NCBI GenBank assembly: GCA_902619825.1 | Contig: CACNFT010000001.1 | Span: 199,529-263,528, forward strand | Origin: an uncultured Candidatus Actinomarina sp. | GTDB taxonomy: Bacteria; Actinomycetota; Acidimicrobiia; Actinomarinales; Actinomarinaceae | Reading direction: 5' to 3' | DNA: 64,000 nucleotides | Shown here: positions 29,709-38,879 of the stretch, piece by piece | How the letters are laid out: each line of letters begins with the position of its first letter | Position numbering within the stretch: position 1 is the first letter of the stretch | Position numbers and translations under genes: made by a program | Notes under the pieces: generated by a model | The model's database searches: none | What the model was told of the DNA's origin: nothing | The model's input: only the letters and a program-made list of their open reading frames with translations

Positions 29709-32700
29709 TATACTTCAGCCTCATCTTCCTCGGGTCTTGTCATATCGATACCTAATGTTTCAGCTGTTTTGACATATTCATCACTGATATCTTTCATAGA
29801 AATTTCTTCACCAGCGGATAGAATTTCAACATTTAGACATAAACTTTGCATCTCTTTTAATAAAACTTTAAATGACTCTGGTATTCCTGGTTCTGGAATA
29901 TTGTCACCTTTTACAATAGATTCGTAAACCTTTACTCTTCCGACTGTATCGTCAGATTTTATTGTTAAAAGTTCTTGAAGTGCGTAACTTGCTCCATAAG
30001 CTTCAAGGGCCCACACTTCCATTTCTCCAAATCTTTGACCTCCAAATTGAGCTTTTCCTCCAAGTGGTTGTTGAGTAATCATTGAATAAGGCCCAGTTGA
30101 ACGAGCATGAATCTTTTCATCTACTAAATGAATAAGTTTTAATATATATGTGTATCCAACTGTGATTTTAGAATCAAACTTTTCACCAGTTCGACCGTCA
30201 TATAAATCAGCTTTTCCATTTTCATCAACTAGTAATTTACCATCTCTATTTGGATTTACATTTCTCAAAATTTCATGAATTTCATTTTCATCTGCCCCAT
30301 CAAAAACTGGAGTTGACACTAGGGTTCCTGGTTTAGCTCCATCTGATGCCTTAGACTTTCCTTTAAAATCTTGCCAACCTTCGTTTGCTGCCCAACCAAG
30401 ATGTGTTTCTAAAATTTGACCAAGATTCATTCTGCTTGGTACACCTAAAGGTGATAACAATATATCTACAGGTGTTCCATCTTCTAAAAATGGCATATCT
30501 TCTACTGGATTTATTTTTGAAATTACTCCTTTGTTACCATGACGTCCTGAAAGCTTGTCCCCAACCTGAATTTTTCTTTGTATAGCAACGTAGACTCTTA
30601 CTTTTTGATTTACGCCAGGTGGAAGGTCTGCTCCATCATCTCTTCTTAATATCTGTACATCGATAACCTTTCCTCTTTCACCATGAGGAACTCTTAAAGA
30701 AGTATCTCTCACTTCTCTTGCTTTTTCACCGAATATTGCTCTTAACAGTCTTTCTTCAGGAGTTAACTCTGTTTCTCCTTTTGGAGTAACTTTTCCTACC
30801 AAATAATCACCAGGTGTTACTTCTGCACCAATCCTAACGATTCCCATTTCATCAAGATCCATCAATACTTCTTCTGCAACGTTTGGAATGTCTCTAGTGA
30901 TCTCCTCTTCTCCAAGTTTTGTATCTCTGGCTTCAATTTCATGTTCTGCAATATGTACAGAAGTTAATACGTCCTCTTTGACTAAACGCTCTGAAATAAC
31001 TATTGAATCTTCAAAGTTATATCCATCCCATGGCATATATGCAACTAGTAAATTTTTACCTAATGCAAGTTCTCCACCTTGAGTGCTTGGACCATCAGCT
31101 AGTACATCACCTGGTTTTACTTTTAGACCGGCTTTTACCAATGGTTTTTGATTTACGGAAGTAGCTTGATTTGATCTTTTAAATTTTCTGACTTCAAAAG
31201 TATGTTTTTTATTTGTCTCTTGTTCTTTAACAACTATTTCATCACCAGTTACTGACATTACTTCACCAGAAATTGGAGATATTAAAGCTTCACCTGAATC
31301 TCGTGCAACGTTCTCTTCCATACCAGTTCCAACATATGGTGCTTCTGTGGTTACCAATGGCACGGCTTGTCTCTGCATATTGGAACCCATCAAAGCTCTA
31401 TTTGCATCATCATGTTCAAGGAAAGGGATTAATGCAGTTGTAACAGAACAAATTTGTTTCGGACTCACATCCATGTACTCAATTTCTTTGTCACTAACGA
31501 AAGAGACTTGTCCCCCATTTTGTCTTGATAAGACTCTTTTGTTTTTGAAAGTTCCATCATCATTTAAAGGAGCATTTGCTTGAGCAATTGTATATTCATC
31601 TTCTTGAGAAGCAGTGAGATAAACTGCTTTGTTAGTTTTTACGACTCCATTCTCTACTTTCCAATAAGGAGTTTCGATAAATCCAAATCTGTTAACCCTG
31701 CCATATGTAGCAAGGGTACCTATAAGCCCAATATTTGGTCCTTCAGGTGTTTCAATAGGACACATTCTTCCATAGTGAGAAGGGTGAACATCTCTAACTT
31801 CAAAACCTGCTCGTTCTCTAGATAACCCACCTGGACCCAAAGCTGAAAGCCTTCTTCTGTGAGTTAAAGCTGCAATTGGATTAGGTTGATCCATAAATTG
31901 ACTCAATTGACTTGTACCAAAGAATTCTTTCAAAGAGGCTTGGATTGGTCTTATGTTAATTAATGATTGAGGTGTTATTGCTTCTGGTTCCTGAGTAGTC
32001 ATTCTCTCCCTAACTACTCTTTCTAATCGACTTAGGCCAACTCTAACTTGATTTTGAACAAGTTCTCCAACTGTTCTAATTCTTCTATTTCCAAAATGAT
32101 CAATATCATCAAGCCTTACAGGAATTGTTCTTCCAAGTTTGTTTTCAAATGACTCTTCCCCTGCATGTAAAGCTATAACATATTTGATGGTGTCGATAAT
32201 ATCTTCGATCTGTAACATACCTTCAACCTCAGTCGAGTAGGTTTCAGCATCCTTTTCTCCATAATCTCTTCCAAGCTTTTGCTCAACTTTATACCTACCA
32301 ACTTTTGTGAGATCATATCTCTTTGGTGTGTAGAACATTTGCTTTACAAGATTTCTTGCAGATTCAACAGTAGCTGGCTCACCAGGTCTTAGTTTTCTAT
32401 AAAGATCAATTAAGGCAGCTTCGGAAGTAGTATCTGGGTCCCTTTCAATTGTATTTTGAATTGATGGGTAATCGCCAAAAAGTTCAATAGCTTCTTCTTT
32501 TGTTTCAATGACTCCTAAAGCTCTTAAGAAAGCAGTAATATGTTGTCTTCTTTTTCTGTCAACTCTTACGCCAACAGTGTCTCTTTTATCTGTATCAAAT
32601 TCAAGCCAGGCACCTCTTCCAGGGATCATTTTTCCTATGAATATCTCTTTATCTGAAGTTTTATCTATTTCTTGGGAGAAATAAACACCTGGTGATCTCA

Positions 32701-33100
32701 CAAGTTGACTTACAATTACCCTTTCAGTTCCATTTATAATAAATGTTCCTGTGTCTGACATTATTGGAAAATCTCCAAGAAAAACAGTTTGTTGTTTAAT
32801 CTGACCAGTTTCACGATCCAAAAATTGTGCAGTCACATATAAGGGTTGTGAATAAGTAGAGTCTGTTATTTTACATTCGTCAAGACTTTTAAGTGGTTCT
32901 TCAAAGAAATGGTTTAAAAATTCAAGTGAAAATCTCCCAGAAAAATCTTCAATAGGAGAAATTTCATCTAAAATTTCTTTTAATCCTTCTTCAATAAACC
33001 ATTTAAACGAATCTTTTTGGACAATTAATAAATCTGGAATATCTAGAACTTTGGGAATTTTTGCAAACGAAAGCCTAGAATTCTGAACAGCGGACAACAA
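29708..33100 (-). CDS. rpoB: RNA polymerase subunit beta
   Basis: 1130 residues. The rifampicin-pocket region [16 protein letters not shown]...[13 protein letters not shown] is of susceptible type at the usual His and Ser positions. GMNLGQ-type and [10 protein letters not shown] blocks and the C-terminal [24 protein letters not shown] are present. The start used is TTG ([14 protein letters not shown]); a second TTG is next to it, and GGAGG lies just upstream. An own promoter is predicted in the 82-base gap after rplL. Confidence 0.97.
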   Translation of the reverse strand: MLSAVQNSRLSFAKIPKVLDIPDLLIVQKDSFKWFIEEGLKEILDEISPIEDFSGRFSLEFLNHFFEEPLKSLDECKITDSTYSQPLYVTAQFLDRETGQIKQQTVFLGDFPIMSDTGTFIINGTERVIVSQLVRSPGVYFSQEIDKTSDKEIFIGKMIPGRGAWLEFDTDKRDTVGVRVDRKRRQHITAFLRALGVIETKEEAIELFGDYPSIQNTIERDPDTTSEAALIDLYRKLRPGEPATVESARNLVKQMFYTPKRYDLTKVGRYKVEQKLGRDYGEKDAETYSTEVEGMLQIEDIIDTIKYVIALHAGEESFENKLGRTIPVRLDDIDHFGNRRIRTVGELVQNQVRVGLSRLERVVRERMTTQEPEAITPQSLINIRPIQASLKEFFGTSQLSQFMDQPNPIAALTHRRRLSALGPGGLSRERAGFEVRDVHPSHYGRMCPIETPEGPNIGLIGTLATYGRVNRFGFIETPYWKVENGVVKTNKAVYLTASQEDEYTIAQANAPLNDDGTFKNKRVLSRQNGGQVSFVSDKEIEYMDVSPKQICSVTTALIPFLEHDDANRALMGSNMQRQAVPLVTTEAPYVGTGMEENVARDSGEALISPISGEVMSVTGDEIVVKEQETNKKHTFEVRKFKRSNQATSVNQKPLVKAGLKVKPGDVLADGPSTQGGELALGKNLLVAYMPWDGYNFEDSIVISERLVKEDVLTSVHIAEHEIEARDTKLGEEEITRDIPNVAEEVLMDLDEMGIVRIGAEVTPGDYLVGKVTPKGETELTPEERLLRAIFGEKAREVRDTSLRVPHGERGKVIDVQILRRDDGADLPPGVNQKVRVYVAIQRKIQVGDKLSGRHGNKGVISKINPVEDMPFLEDGTPVDILLSPLGVPSRMNLGQILETHLGWAANEGWQDFKGKSKASDGAKPGTLVSTPVFDGADENEIHEILRNVNPNRDGKLLVDENGKADLYDGRTGEKFDSKITVGYTYILKLIHLVDEKIHARSTGPYSMITQQPLGGKAQFGGQRFGEMEVWALEAYGASYALQELLTIKSDDTVGRVKVYESIVKGDNIPEPGIPESFKVLLKEMQSLCLNVEILSAGEEISMKDISDEYVKTAETLGIDMTRPEEDEAEV

Positions 33101-33138
33101 GCCTCCTCAAAAATGTTAAATGTGTTACCGAAAGATTC

Positions 33139-33167
33139 AGTATATTAGTACTTAATATTTAAGTAAA
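33139..33167 (-). promoter_or_regulatory. Predicted rpoB promoter
   Basis: Minus strand: -35 TTTACT (33167-33162), 17-bp spacer, -10 TATACT (33144-33139). The start point would be about 30 bases before rpoB. The -35/spacer contains a 7-bp inverted repeat TACTTAA/TTAAGTA with a 3-base loop (33149-33165), which could be an RNA processing or attenuation element or a protein site. Confidence 0.5.
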
Positions 33168-33182
33168 CAAATAAGTTAAAAA

Positions 33183-33569
33183 TTATTTAAGTTCTACAGT
33201 TGCGCCAGCACCCTCAAGGGCTTCTTTAGCTTTTTCAGCATCTTCTTTAGAAGCACCTGTGAGAATATCTGATGGAGCACCATCAACAAGTTCTTTTGCC
33301 TCTTTTAGGCCAAGGCTAGTTAATCCTCTAACTTCCTTGATAACTTGTATTTTTTGCCCACCAGCATCTGCTAAAACAACATCAAAAGAATCTTTTGCTT
33401 CGTCTCCTCCAGCAGCTTCACCACCACCTGCAGGTGCTGCAGCAACCGCAACTGGTGCAGCAGCAGTGACATCAAATTTCTCTTCAAAAGCATCCAAGAA
33501 CTCTTTGAGTTCAAGAACAGACATTTCTTCAAAAACGCCTAATATTTCTTCTGTTGTCATTTTTGCCAT
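33183..33569 (-). CDS. rplL: 50S ribosomal protein L7/L12
   Basis: 128 residues. N-terminal dimerisation helices ([28 protein letters not shown]), an Ala/Gly hinge (about 35-55), and C-terminal domain with [21 protein letters not shown]. Stalk protein recruiting translation GTPases. AGGAGG Shine-Dalgarno; one-base overlap with rplJ. Confidence 0.98.
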   Translation of the reverse strand: MAKMTTEEILGVFEEMSVLELKEFLDAFEEKFDVTAAAPVAVAAAPAGGGEAAGGDEAKDSFDVVLADAGGQKIQVIKEVRGLTSLGLKEAKELVDGAPSDILTGASKEDAEKAKEALEGAGATVELK

Positions 33570-34114
33570 TATTCCTCCTCTTTACTAATTTCTTCGCCAG
33601 ACTCTTTTTTTTCAATAAGAGCCTGTAAAGCAAAACTTGTTTTGTTTGTAAGACTTTTTAGTGCATATGCAAATTTGTTCAATGGAGCATTAAATCCCCC
33701 AGCAATTTTTGCAAGTAAAACTTCTTTTGGTTCAATTGATGCCAGTACATTAAGCTGATCAATAGATAGTGGTTTTTGATCCATTAACCCACCTTTGACA
33801 ACAAATGACTCATTGTCACTTGAAAACTCTTTTAATACTTTTGCTGCTTCAACTGGGTCTGACTCAATAACAGTAACTGCCGTTGGTCCTGAAAAATAAT
33901 CTAAGATATCATCGAACCCAACATTAGACGCAGCTCTCTTTGCAAGACTCATCTTGACAACATTAAAAGTGGCACCAGCTTTTTTCAGGTTTCTTCTTAA
34001 TTGTGTTTGTTGACTTACAGTCAGTCCTCTATATTCTGATAACACAAGAGTGTTTGCTTCCTGAAATAAGGCCTCAAGCTCTTTTACTTTATCTTTTTTA
34101 TCTTTTCTTACCAT
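33569..34114 (-). CDS. rplJ: 50S ribosomal protein L10
   Basis: 181 residues from the ATG at 34114 ([17 protein letters not shown]). An open frame begins nine codons earlier but runs through the predicted L10 leader RNA, so the downstream ATG is preferred. [17 protein letters not shown] is the family block. It anchors the L7/L12 stalk. Likely controlled by L10 binding to its leader. Confidence 0.96.
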   Translation of the reverse strand: MVRKDKKDKVKELEALFQEANTLVLSEYRGLTVSQQTQLRRNLKKAGATFNVVKMSLAKRAASNVGFDDILDYFSGPTAVTVIESDPVEAAKVLKEFSSDNESFVVKGGLMDQKPLSIDQLNVLASIEPKEVLLAKIAGGFNAPLNKFAYALKSLTNKTSFALQALIEKKESGEEISKEEE

Positions 34115-34128
34115 AAAAAAATCCTTGC

Positions 34129-34190
34129 AACCAAGGACCATCTTTTTACCTGCGATAGAAATTAAGGCAAGCCACTATCGGTCTTTGGTT
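34129..34190 (-). promoter_or_regulatory. Ribosomal L10 leader RNA
   Basis: On the minus strand AACCAAAGACC (34190-34180) pairs with GGUCCUUGGUU (34139-34129) with one mismatch. Inside, CGAUAG (34180-34175) pairs perfectly with CUAUCG (34158-34153), followed by an AGGU-containing bulge segment. Position directly before rplJ and this nested-stem shape match the L10 leader, where free L10-L12 represses rplJL. The G at 34180 can serve only one stem. Confidence 0.7.
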
Positions 34191-34204
34191 TTAATTGTTA
34201 TTGA

Positions 34205-34233
34205 AGTATATATGTTAATGCAAAATAGTGAAA
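34205..34233 (-). promoter_or_regulatory. Predicted rplJL promoter
   Basis: Minus strand -35 TTTCAC (34233-34228), 17-bp spacer, -10 TATACT (34210-34205). Transcription would start near 34198, placing the L10 leader at the 5' end of the mRNA. Confidence 0.5.
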
Positions 34234-34238
34234 GTGAA

Positions 34239-34925
34239 TTATGAATTTATCTCAATAGGGATCGATGGACCCATTGTTGAGGATATAAATACTGATTTAA
34301 TATAATCACCTTTTGCGGAGGCTGGCTTTGCTTTATTGACTTCAGCAATAACCTCATTTAAATTCTCGAGAAGACTTGATTCTTCAAATGAGACTTTTCC
34401 AACGCTTAAATGTATATTCCCTAACTTATCGTTTTTAATCTCGACTTTTCCTTTTTTAAAATCCTCAACTGCCTTTGCGACATTTGGGGTAACTGTCCCA
34501 GTTTTTGGATTTGGCATTAATCCCTGGGGTCCAAGGATTTTACCAAGTTGTCCTACCTCAGCCATCATTTCAGGAGTGGAAATCACAATATCAGCATCGA
34601 GTTTTTCTTCAGACGAAACTTTAGTTGCTAAATCTTTACCTCCAACAATATCTGCACCAGCTTTTTCTGCTTCAGTTAAAGCCTCTCCTCCTGCAAAAAC
34701 AGCAATCCTTACATCTTTACCAGTTCCATTTGGTAGTGATACAGTTGTTCTAATATTCTGTTCTGGATCTTTTGTGTCTAAATTTAAAGAAAAGACAACA
34801 TCAATGGACTCATCAAACTTTGCATTAGCAGTTTCTTTACAAATTTTTAAAGCATTGGAAATTTCCTGTTTTTCCTCAGGAATTTGGTTTTTTATAGCTT
34901 TATATCTTTTACCTTGTTTTTTCAT
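34239..34925 (-). CDS. rplA: 50S ribosomal protein L1
   Basis: 228 residues. Two-domain L1 with [34 protein letters not shown] and the C-terminal [12 protein letters not shown]. Stalk protein controlling E-site tRNA release, and operon repressor in other bacteria. An AAGGAG Shine-Dalgarno precedes it. Confidence 0.98.
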   Translation of the reverse strand: MKKQGKRYKAIKNQIPEEKQEISNALKICKETANAKFDESIDVVFSLNLDTKDPEQNIRTTVSLPNGTGKDVRIAVFAGGEALTEAEKAGADIVGGKDLATKVSSEEKLDADIVISTPEMMAEVGQLGKILGPQGLMPNPKTGTVTPNVAKAVEDFKKGKVEIKNDKLGNIHLSVGKVSFEESSLLENLNEVIAEVNKAKPASAKGDYIKSVFISSTMGPSIPIEINS

Positions 34926-34966
34926 TTTTCTCCTTTTGGTACAGTCGACTTTTGTCTCCCAAAATA

Positions 34967-35392
34967 TTAGTTTTCTACAGTGACTCCCATTGATCTGGCT
35001 GTTCCTGCAATAATTTTTACTGCTGCTTCTAAATCGTTCGCATTTAAATCTTTCATTTTTGTTTCCGCGATTGTTTCAAGTTGTGATTTAGTAATTGATG
35101 CAACTTTTTCTTTATGTGGTTCAGGAGACCCAGACTCTAAACCAATTGCTTTTTTTATTAAATAAGATGCAGGAGCAGTTTTTGTTTCAAATGAAAATGA
35201 ATTATCTTCATATATAACAATTTCAACAGGAACAGTTTCACCTTGTCTGCTTGATGTATCATTGTTAAAAGCTTGAACAAAGTCCATTATGTTTACACCA
35301 TATTGTCCCAATGCTGAGCCTACAGGTGGTGCAGGAGTTGCTCCGCCACCAGGAATCTGTAGTTTTAATTTTGCTTTAACTTCTTTTGCCAT
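34967..35392 (-). CDS. rplK: 50S ribosomal protein L11
   Basis: 141 residues, standard length. [29 protein letters not shown] is the thiostrepton-region N-terminal domain; the C-terminal domain ends in [12 protein letters not shown]. GTPase-centre protein. Six bases after nusG. Confidence 0.98.
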   Translation of the reverse strand: MAKEVKAKLKLQIPGGGATPAPPVGSALGQYGVNIMDFVQAFNNDTSSRQGETVPVEIVIYEDNSFSFETKTAPASYLIKKAIGLESGSPEPHKEKVASITKSQLETIAETKMKDLNANDLEAAVKIIAGTARSMGVTVEN

Positions 35393-35398
35393 AATTTA

Positions 35399-36031
35399 TT
35401 AATTTTTAACTATATCTGTAAAGCCTAGCTCTACAGGTGTTTCTCTTCCAAATATATTAACTAATACTGTGACTTTTGATTGGTCTAAATTTATTTCCTC
35501 TATGATTCCATTGAAATCTGCAAATGGTCCTGTAGTCACACGAACAGTTTCACCAACCTCAAAATCTGGTTTGAATTTTGGACTTTCCTTCTTAACTTCG
35601 ATTTCTTCATTGGTTCCAAGAATTCTTTCAACTTCTCTTTTTGAAAGTGGGATAGGAACTTTACCAGAACCTACAAAGCCAATTACAGAAGGAGTGTTTC
35701 TAATTTCGTACCATGTTGTGTCATCTAAATCCATTCTGACAAGGACATACCCTGGAAAGGTTTTTTTCTCAATATTGACTTTTTTTCCGTTTCTAATTTC
35801 TACCACTTCATCAGTGGGAATGATAACTTCGTAAACTTTTTCTTCGAGATGTAAATTCTTAATTCTTGTAAGTATGTTTGTTTGAACTTTTTTTTCGTGA
35901 CCAGACTGGGCGTTTAATACAAACCATTCTCCTGGAAGATCATAAGGATGTACTGAAACTTCTCGATCTTCTACTTCTTGATCTTCTACTTCTTGATCTT
36001 CTACTTCTTCTACAACTGTATCTTCGCTCAT
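35399..36031 (-). CDS. nusG: Transcription termination/antitermination protein NusG
   Basis: 210 residues. An acidic N-terminal extension of about 25 residues with three EVEDQ-type repeats precedes the NGN domain (EWFVLNAQSGHEKKV, FPGYVLVRM) and the C-terminal KOW domain (GETVRVTTGPFADFNGIIEEI). It binds RNA polymerase and couples it to Rho or to the ribosome through S10. Acidic N-terminal extensions are usual in actinobacterial NusG. Confidence 0.98.
   Translation of the reverse strand: MSEDTVVEEVEDQEVEDQEVEDREVSVHPYDLPGEWFVLNAQSGHEKKVQTNILTRIKNLHLEEKVYEVIIPTDEVVEIRNGKKVNIEKKTFPGYVLVRMDLDDTTWYEIRNTPSVIGFVGSGKVPIPLSKREVERILGTNEEIEVKKESPKFKPDFEVGETVRVTTGPFADFNGIIEEINLDQSKVTVLVNIFGRETPVELGFTDIVKN
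35965..36009 (-). repeat. Three 15-bp tandem repeats inside nusG
   Basis: Three perfect contiguous copies (plus-strand unit GATCTTCTACTTCTT at 35965, 35980 and 35995) encode the EVEDQ/EVEDR repeats at the NusG N-terminus. The unit is a multiple of three, so copy-number change would keep the frame. Confidence 0.9.
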
Positions 36032-36034
36032 AAT

Positions 36035-36334
36035 TTATCCTCCAAGAGATAACATGCTAATTAGAGTATTTTTAAAACCAAAATCCATTCCAAAAATAAG
36101 TAAGGTCATTGTAATTATTGTGACAATAGTAACAATGGTAAATGTTGAAAGGATTTGAGTTGAGGGCCAATTTACTCTCTTTAATTCAGTTCTCACTTCA
36201 CCCATATAATTAGAGATTCTTTTAAATCGAGAAACTTTTTCATTGTTGTATTTTCCAATATTTCTATCAGCTTTTTTTGCCAAGCGTTCCTCACGCTCAG
36301 ACATTCTTCTCATTTCTCTATTCATTTCATTCAT
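36035..36334 (-). CDS. secE: Protein translocase subunit SecE
   Basis: 99 residues. A charged N-terminal region of about 40 residues, then the SecE block GEVRTELKRVNWPS and one C-terminal membrane segment (about 65-87). Partner of SecY. It lies between tRNA-Trp and nusG, the canonical place. Confidence 0.97.
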   Translation of the reverse strand: MNEMNREMRRMSEREERLAKKADRNIGKYNNEKVSRFKRISNYMGEVRTELKRVNWPSTQILSTFTIVTIVTIITMTLLIFGMDFGFKNTLISMLSLGG

Positions 36335-36347
36335 AATTACCTCTTAG

Positions 36348-36421
36348 CAGGGGCGGTGAGATTCGAACTCACAACCTCCGGTTTTGGAGACCGGCGCTCT
36401 GCCAGTTAGAGCTACACCCCT
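36348..36421 (-). tRNA. tRNA-Trp (CCA anticodon)
   Basis: 74 nt cloverleaf on the minus strand. Acceptor AGGGGTG/CGCCCCT, anticodon stem CCGGT/ACCGG with loop CTCCAAA (anticodon CCA), T-arm with GTTCGAATC. No encoded CCA end. The 5' end overlaps by two bases the TAG stop of the upstream anti-sigma gene. The place before secE is typical. Confidence 0.97.
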
Positions 36422-36800
36422 AATCTTTTTCAATATCATTAGTTTCGTCAGAAGAGCGCTTTATTCCAAAAACTAAAATTAGTAATGATATTAAACCAAT
36501 TAAAGACAATAGTATTATTTTTGTACCCTTATTAGTAGTCGTTTTTATTTTTTTATCTAAAGAGTCAATTACTTTGGATGCAAAATCATTTGGCACTTCA
36601 ACTTCTTTATTTATCTCAGATTCTAGTTCCTCTCTAAACACTTTATATCTTTTTCCAGCAACCTGGCATTTTGGACAATAAGAAATATGATTATCTGAAT
36701 CGAACATGAAATATTTGCCGCTCAAATAAGTTCTCATCATAAGACTTCTTTTTCTTCTACAAATTAAATTATCTCTTAAATTGTCAAATAGATCTTTCAT
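36420..36800 (-). CDS. Zinc-associated anti-sigma factor (putative), single membrane segment
   Basis: 126 residues. The cytoplasmic N-terminus has the ZAS ligand pattern: C14, then H38-x3-C42-x2-C45 (HISYCPKC). One hydrophobic segment lies at about 95-113, followed by a short charged tail. Such proteins hold the partner ECF sigma at the membrane until a signal, often redox through the zinc thiols. It overlaps the sigma gene by 4 bases. Its stop codon falls inside the 5' end of tRNA-Trp. Confidence 0.8.
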   Translation of the reverse strand: MKDLFDNLRDNLICRRKRSLMMRTYLSGKYFMFDSDNHISYCPKCQVAGKRYKVFREELESEINKEVEVPNDFASKVIDSLDKKIKTTTNKGTKIILLSLIGLISLLILVFGIKRSSDETNDIEKD

Positions 36801-37384
36801 GCTTCTATTTCCTCAAGTATATTTCTTAATTTTTGGTGAGCTCTGTGCAGTCTTACTTTTGCAGCCGTGACACTAATATCTAAATAATCTGCAATCTCTT
36901 TATGTGATCGGCCTTCGATATTTTTTAGTTCAACAATAATTCTTTGTTCCAAAGGGATTTGATTTAATGCCTTCCTCAAAACTAACGATAAGTCAGAATT
37001 AATAGCGACAAGTTCAGGATCTTTTTTCTCATCAACGACGACTGGTTCTTGAGTGTCTTCAATATTAAGTGAGTAGTGTTTCTTTGCTTTTTTTCTTAAA
37101 GTCCAAGCTGTATTTACTGTAATCCTGTAAATCCATGTTCCAAAAGTTGAGTCACCTCTAAATTTTCCTATTGCTTTCCATGCTCTAATAAATGCCTCTT
37201 GGGCGACATCATTAGCTAGTTCTCGATTTCCAGTTAATTTGAAGGAAAGTGAAAAAACTAATTCTTGATGACGCTTTACAAGTTCTTCAAAAGCACTTTT
37301 ATCTCCAAGTTGTGATTTTTTCACAAGTTCGGAATTTGAGACGTCTTCACCAAAGTGATTTAGTTTTGCGATATTTTCCATCAA
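36797..37384 (-). CDS. ECF-family RNA polymerase sigma factor
   Basis: 195 residues. Region 2 (about 25-95) with AFEELVKRHQELVFSLSFKLTGNRELANDVAQEAFIRAWK and FRGDSTFGTWIYRITVNTA. Region 4 (about 130-190) has LEQRIIVELKNIEGRSHKEIADYLDISVTAAKVRLHRA. It redirects RNA polymerase to a small regulon. It is translationally coupled to the anti-sigma gene. The signal is not evident from sequence. Confidence 0.93.
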   Translation of the reverse strand: MMENIAKLNHFGEDVSNSELVKKSQLGDKSAFEELVKRHQELVFSLSFKLTGNRELANDVAQEAFIRAWKAIGKFRGDSTFGTWIYRITVNTAWTLRKKAKKHYSLNIEDTQEPVVVDEKKDPELVAINSDLSLVLRKALNQIPLEQRIIVELKNIEGRSHKEIADYLDISVTAAKVRLHRAHQKLRNILEEIEA

Positions 37385-37414
37385 TATTAAGAATAAAGTA
37401 AATTTCTAGTTTTT

Positions 37415-37576
37415 CTATCTTTTTTCTCGATGCAAAGTGTGTTTTCTCAATCTTGGGCTATATTTCATTAACTCCAGTCTATCTGGCGTATTTGTTTTAT
37501 TTTTAGTAGTCACATAATTGTGATCTCCAGTTTCAGTACAGACCAATGTAATTGGTGGTCTCTTATCTGATGCCAT
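37415..37576 (-). CDS. rpmG: 50S ribosomal protein L33, cysteine-poor (zinc-independent) form
   Basis: 53 residues, read from the gap between the sigma gene and tRNA-Met. It starts [17 protein letters not shown], continues [16 protein letters not shown] and ends [16 protein letters not shown]. Only the first of four zinc cysteines (C13) remains; the usual KxCPxCRKH is KYSPRLRKH. Its place next to the tRNA-Met/Thr cluster and secE is the standard actinobacterial one. Confidence 0.96.
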   Translation of the reverse strand: MASDKRPPITLVCTETGDHNYVTTKNKTNTPDRLELMKYSPRLRKHTLHREKR

Positions 37577-37598
37577 TATTTGCTCCTTTATTTTGTTG

Positions 37599-37672
37599 TA
37601 GCGGCGGGCAGACTTGAACTGCCGACCTCACGATTATGAGTCGTGCGCTCTTACCAACTGAGCTACGCCGCC
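37599..37672 (-). tRNA. tRNA-Met (CAT anticodon)
   Basis: 74 nt. Acceptor GGCGGCG/CGCCGCT with a terminal G-U, anticodon stem CACGA/TCGTG with loop CTCATAA. It has the elongator-type first pair (G-U), not the mismatched initiator end. A tRNA-Ile with modified CAT cannot be fully excluded, but the rpmG-adjacent position favours Met. Confidence 0.9.
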
Positions 37673-37699
37673 AAATCTAAAATTAATTATAGACTTGTG

Positions 37700-37772
37700 A
37701 GCCCTCTTCCGGGATTGAACCGGAGACCTCTTCCTTACCATGGAAGTGCTCTACCAACTGAGCTAAGAGGGC
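37700..37772 (-). tRNA. tRNA-Thr (GGT anticodon)
   Basis: 73 nt. Acceptor GCCCTCT/AGAGGGC, anticodon stem CTTCC/GGAAG with loop ATGGTAA, T-arm GGTTCAATC. No encoded CCA. Clustered with tRNA-Tyr and tRNA-Met. Confidence 0.96.
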
Positions 37773-37775
37773 GTG

Positions 37776-37857
37776 TGCCGGGAGAAGGATTCGAACCTAC
37801 GTAGGCATAGCCGGCAGATTTACAGTCTGCTCCCTTTGGCCGCTCGGGCATCCCGGC
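37776..37857 (-). tRNA. tRNA-Tyr (GTA anticodon)
   Basis: 82 nt class II tRNA. Acceptor GCCGGGA/TCCCGGC, anticodon stem GCAGA/TCTGC with loop CTGTAAA, a long variable arm (CGGCTATGCCTACG region), and T-arm GGTTCGAATCC. First of three minus-strand tRNAs. Confidence 0.96.
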
Positions 37858-37934
37858 AAAAATTAGTCATTTTTAAAGTTTAGATTAAATAAGAATTTTC
37901 GTAAGAGGTAATTTAATTTGATTAGGATAAGTTT

Positions 37935-38879
37935 GTGGATAAAAAAATTCAAAAAAAACTAAATACATGGCTTGATAATGATTTAATTACTCAAGATATT
38001 TTTTCTTCGATTGAAAATTTTGAAAGTAGTGAGCCACAAAAAACAGAGAAAGGAACACTTTCTAAAACAATAATTTTAATTGGAGGACTTTTAGTATTTA
38101 GTGGAATAACTCCTCTTATCGGGGAAATTCCAGATTGGGCTCAATTAATATTATTAATTTTATTTACAATTGTGCTTTTTTATTCAGCTTTTTATATTGA
38201 AAAAAAATATCAAGGAAACTCATTTTTATTTGATTCAAATGAAACTCTAAGAAACTTTTTATTTTTATTAGCTACAGGAGCTTCTGGTTTTACATTCTTA
38301 TTTATTTTTGAATTTTTCAACGCTACAGAAGAAATTTCAAATACAATAACCTCTTTTTTAGTTTTTATTTTGTCTATATATTTATTCAATAAGACAAAAT
38401 ATTTATATCAACAATTTACACTCTTTGTTAGTTCACAAGTACTTTTATTTAACCTATTGGAATTATTATCCTCAGATACTTTTAATGATTTACTTTATGG
38501 TGCTTCTCAGTTATTAATTGGTTCATATTTTTTAAGGTATACATTTAGAGTATTTGAACCAAAATGGTTAGGATATTTACTTTCAAGTATCTCATTAGTG
38601 ACTGGTATGGGAATTATTGATTCATACCTTGGCAGTGATGAATTAATCGGAAAAATGCTCAATATTTTACTCTCAACAGTTTTGATATGGTTAAGCGTTC
38701 GATTAACGAGTCAAACTATTCTTTTTGTAGGATCAATTGATTTATTAGTTAATCTTTCATTTTTAATTTATGAAATATTTCCTGAACTTGGTGCTTTACT
38801 CTATCTTGTGATTGGAACACTTTTTATTTTTGCTGGTCTTTATCTCAATAGGCTTCGAGAAGATATAAAAAAAATTTAA
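37935..38879 (+). CDS. DUF2157-like integral membrane protein
   Basis: 314 residues from a GTG at 37935, which has AGGATAA 5-11 bases upstream. The N-terminal KLNTWLDNDLITQDIFSSI is the short soluble block typical of DUF2157 proteins, and about nine hydrophobic segments follow from residue 44. Function unknown. It converges with the PfkB kinase gene (4-base overlap at the 3' ends) and is divergent from the tRNA cluster. Confidence 0.65.
   Translation: MDKKIQKKLNTWLDNDLITQDIFSSIENFESSEPQKTEKGTLSKTIILIGGLLVFSGITPLIGEIPDWAQLILLILFTIVLFYSAFYIEKKYQGNSFLFDSNETLRNFLFLLATGASGFTFLFIFEFFNATEEISNTITSFLVFILSIYLFNKTKYLYQQFTLFVSSQVLLFNLLELLSSDTFNDLLYGASQLLIGSYFLRYTFRVFEPKWLGYLLSSISLVTGMGIIDSYLGSDELIGKMLNILLSTVLIWLSVRLTSQTILFVGSIDLLVNLSFLIYEIFPELGALLYLVIGTLFIFAGLYLNRLREDIKKI

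Noticed and set aside
34115-34141. rplJ start nine codons upstream (MVLGCKDFF...)
   Set aside because: These codons fall in the predicted L10 leader stem; the downstream ATG gives the normal L10 start.
35965-36009. Tandem repeat considered as a CRISPR-like array
   Set aside because: The units are contiguous, have no spacers and lie in frame inside nusG.
37861-37934. Promoter for the tRNA-Tyr/Thr/Met cluster
   Set aside because: Only weak TTACGA/TAAACT-like boxes at 16 bp; not convincing in this AT-rich gap.
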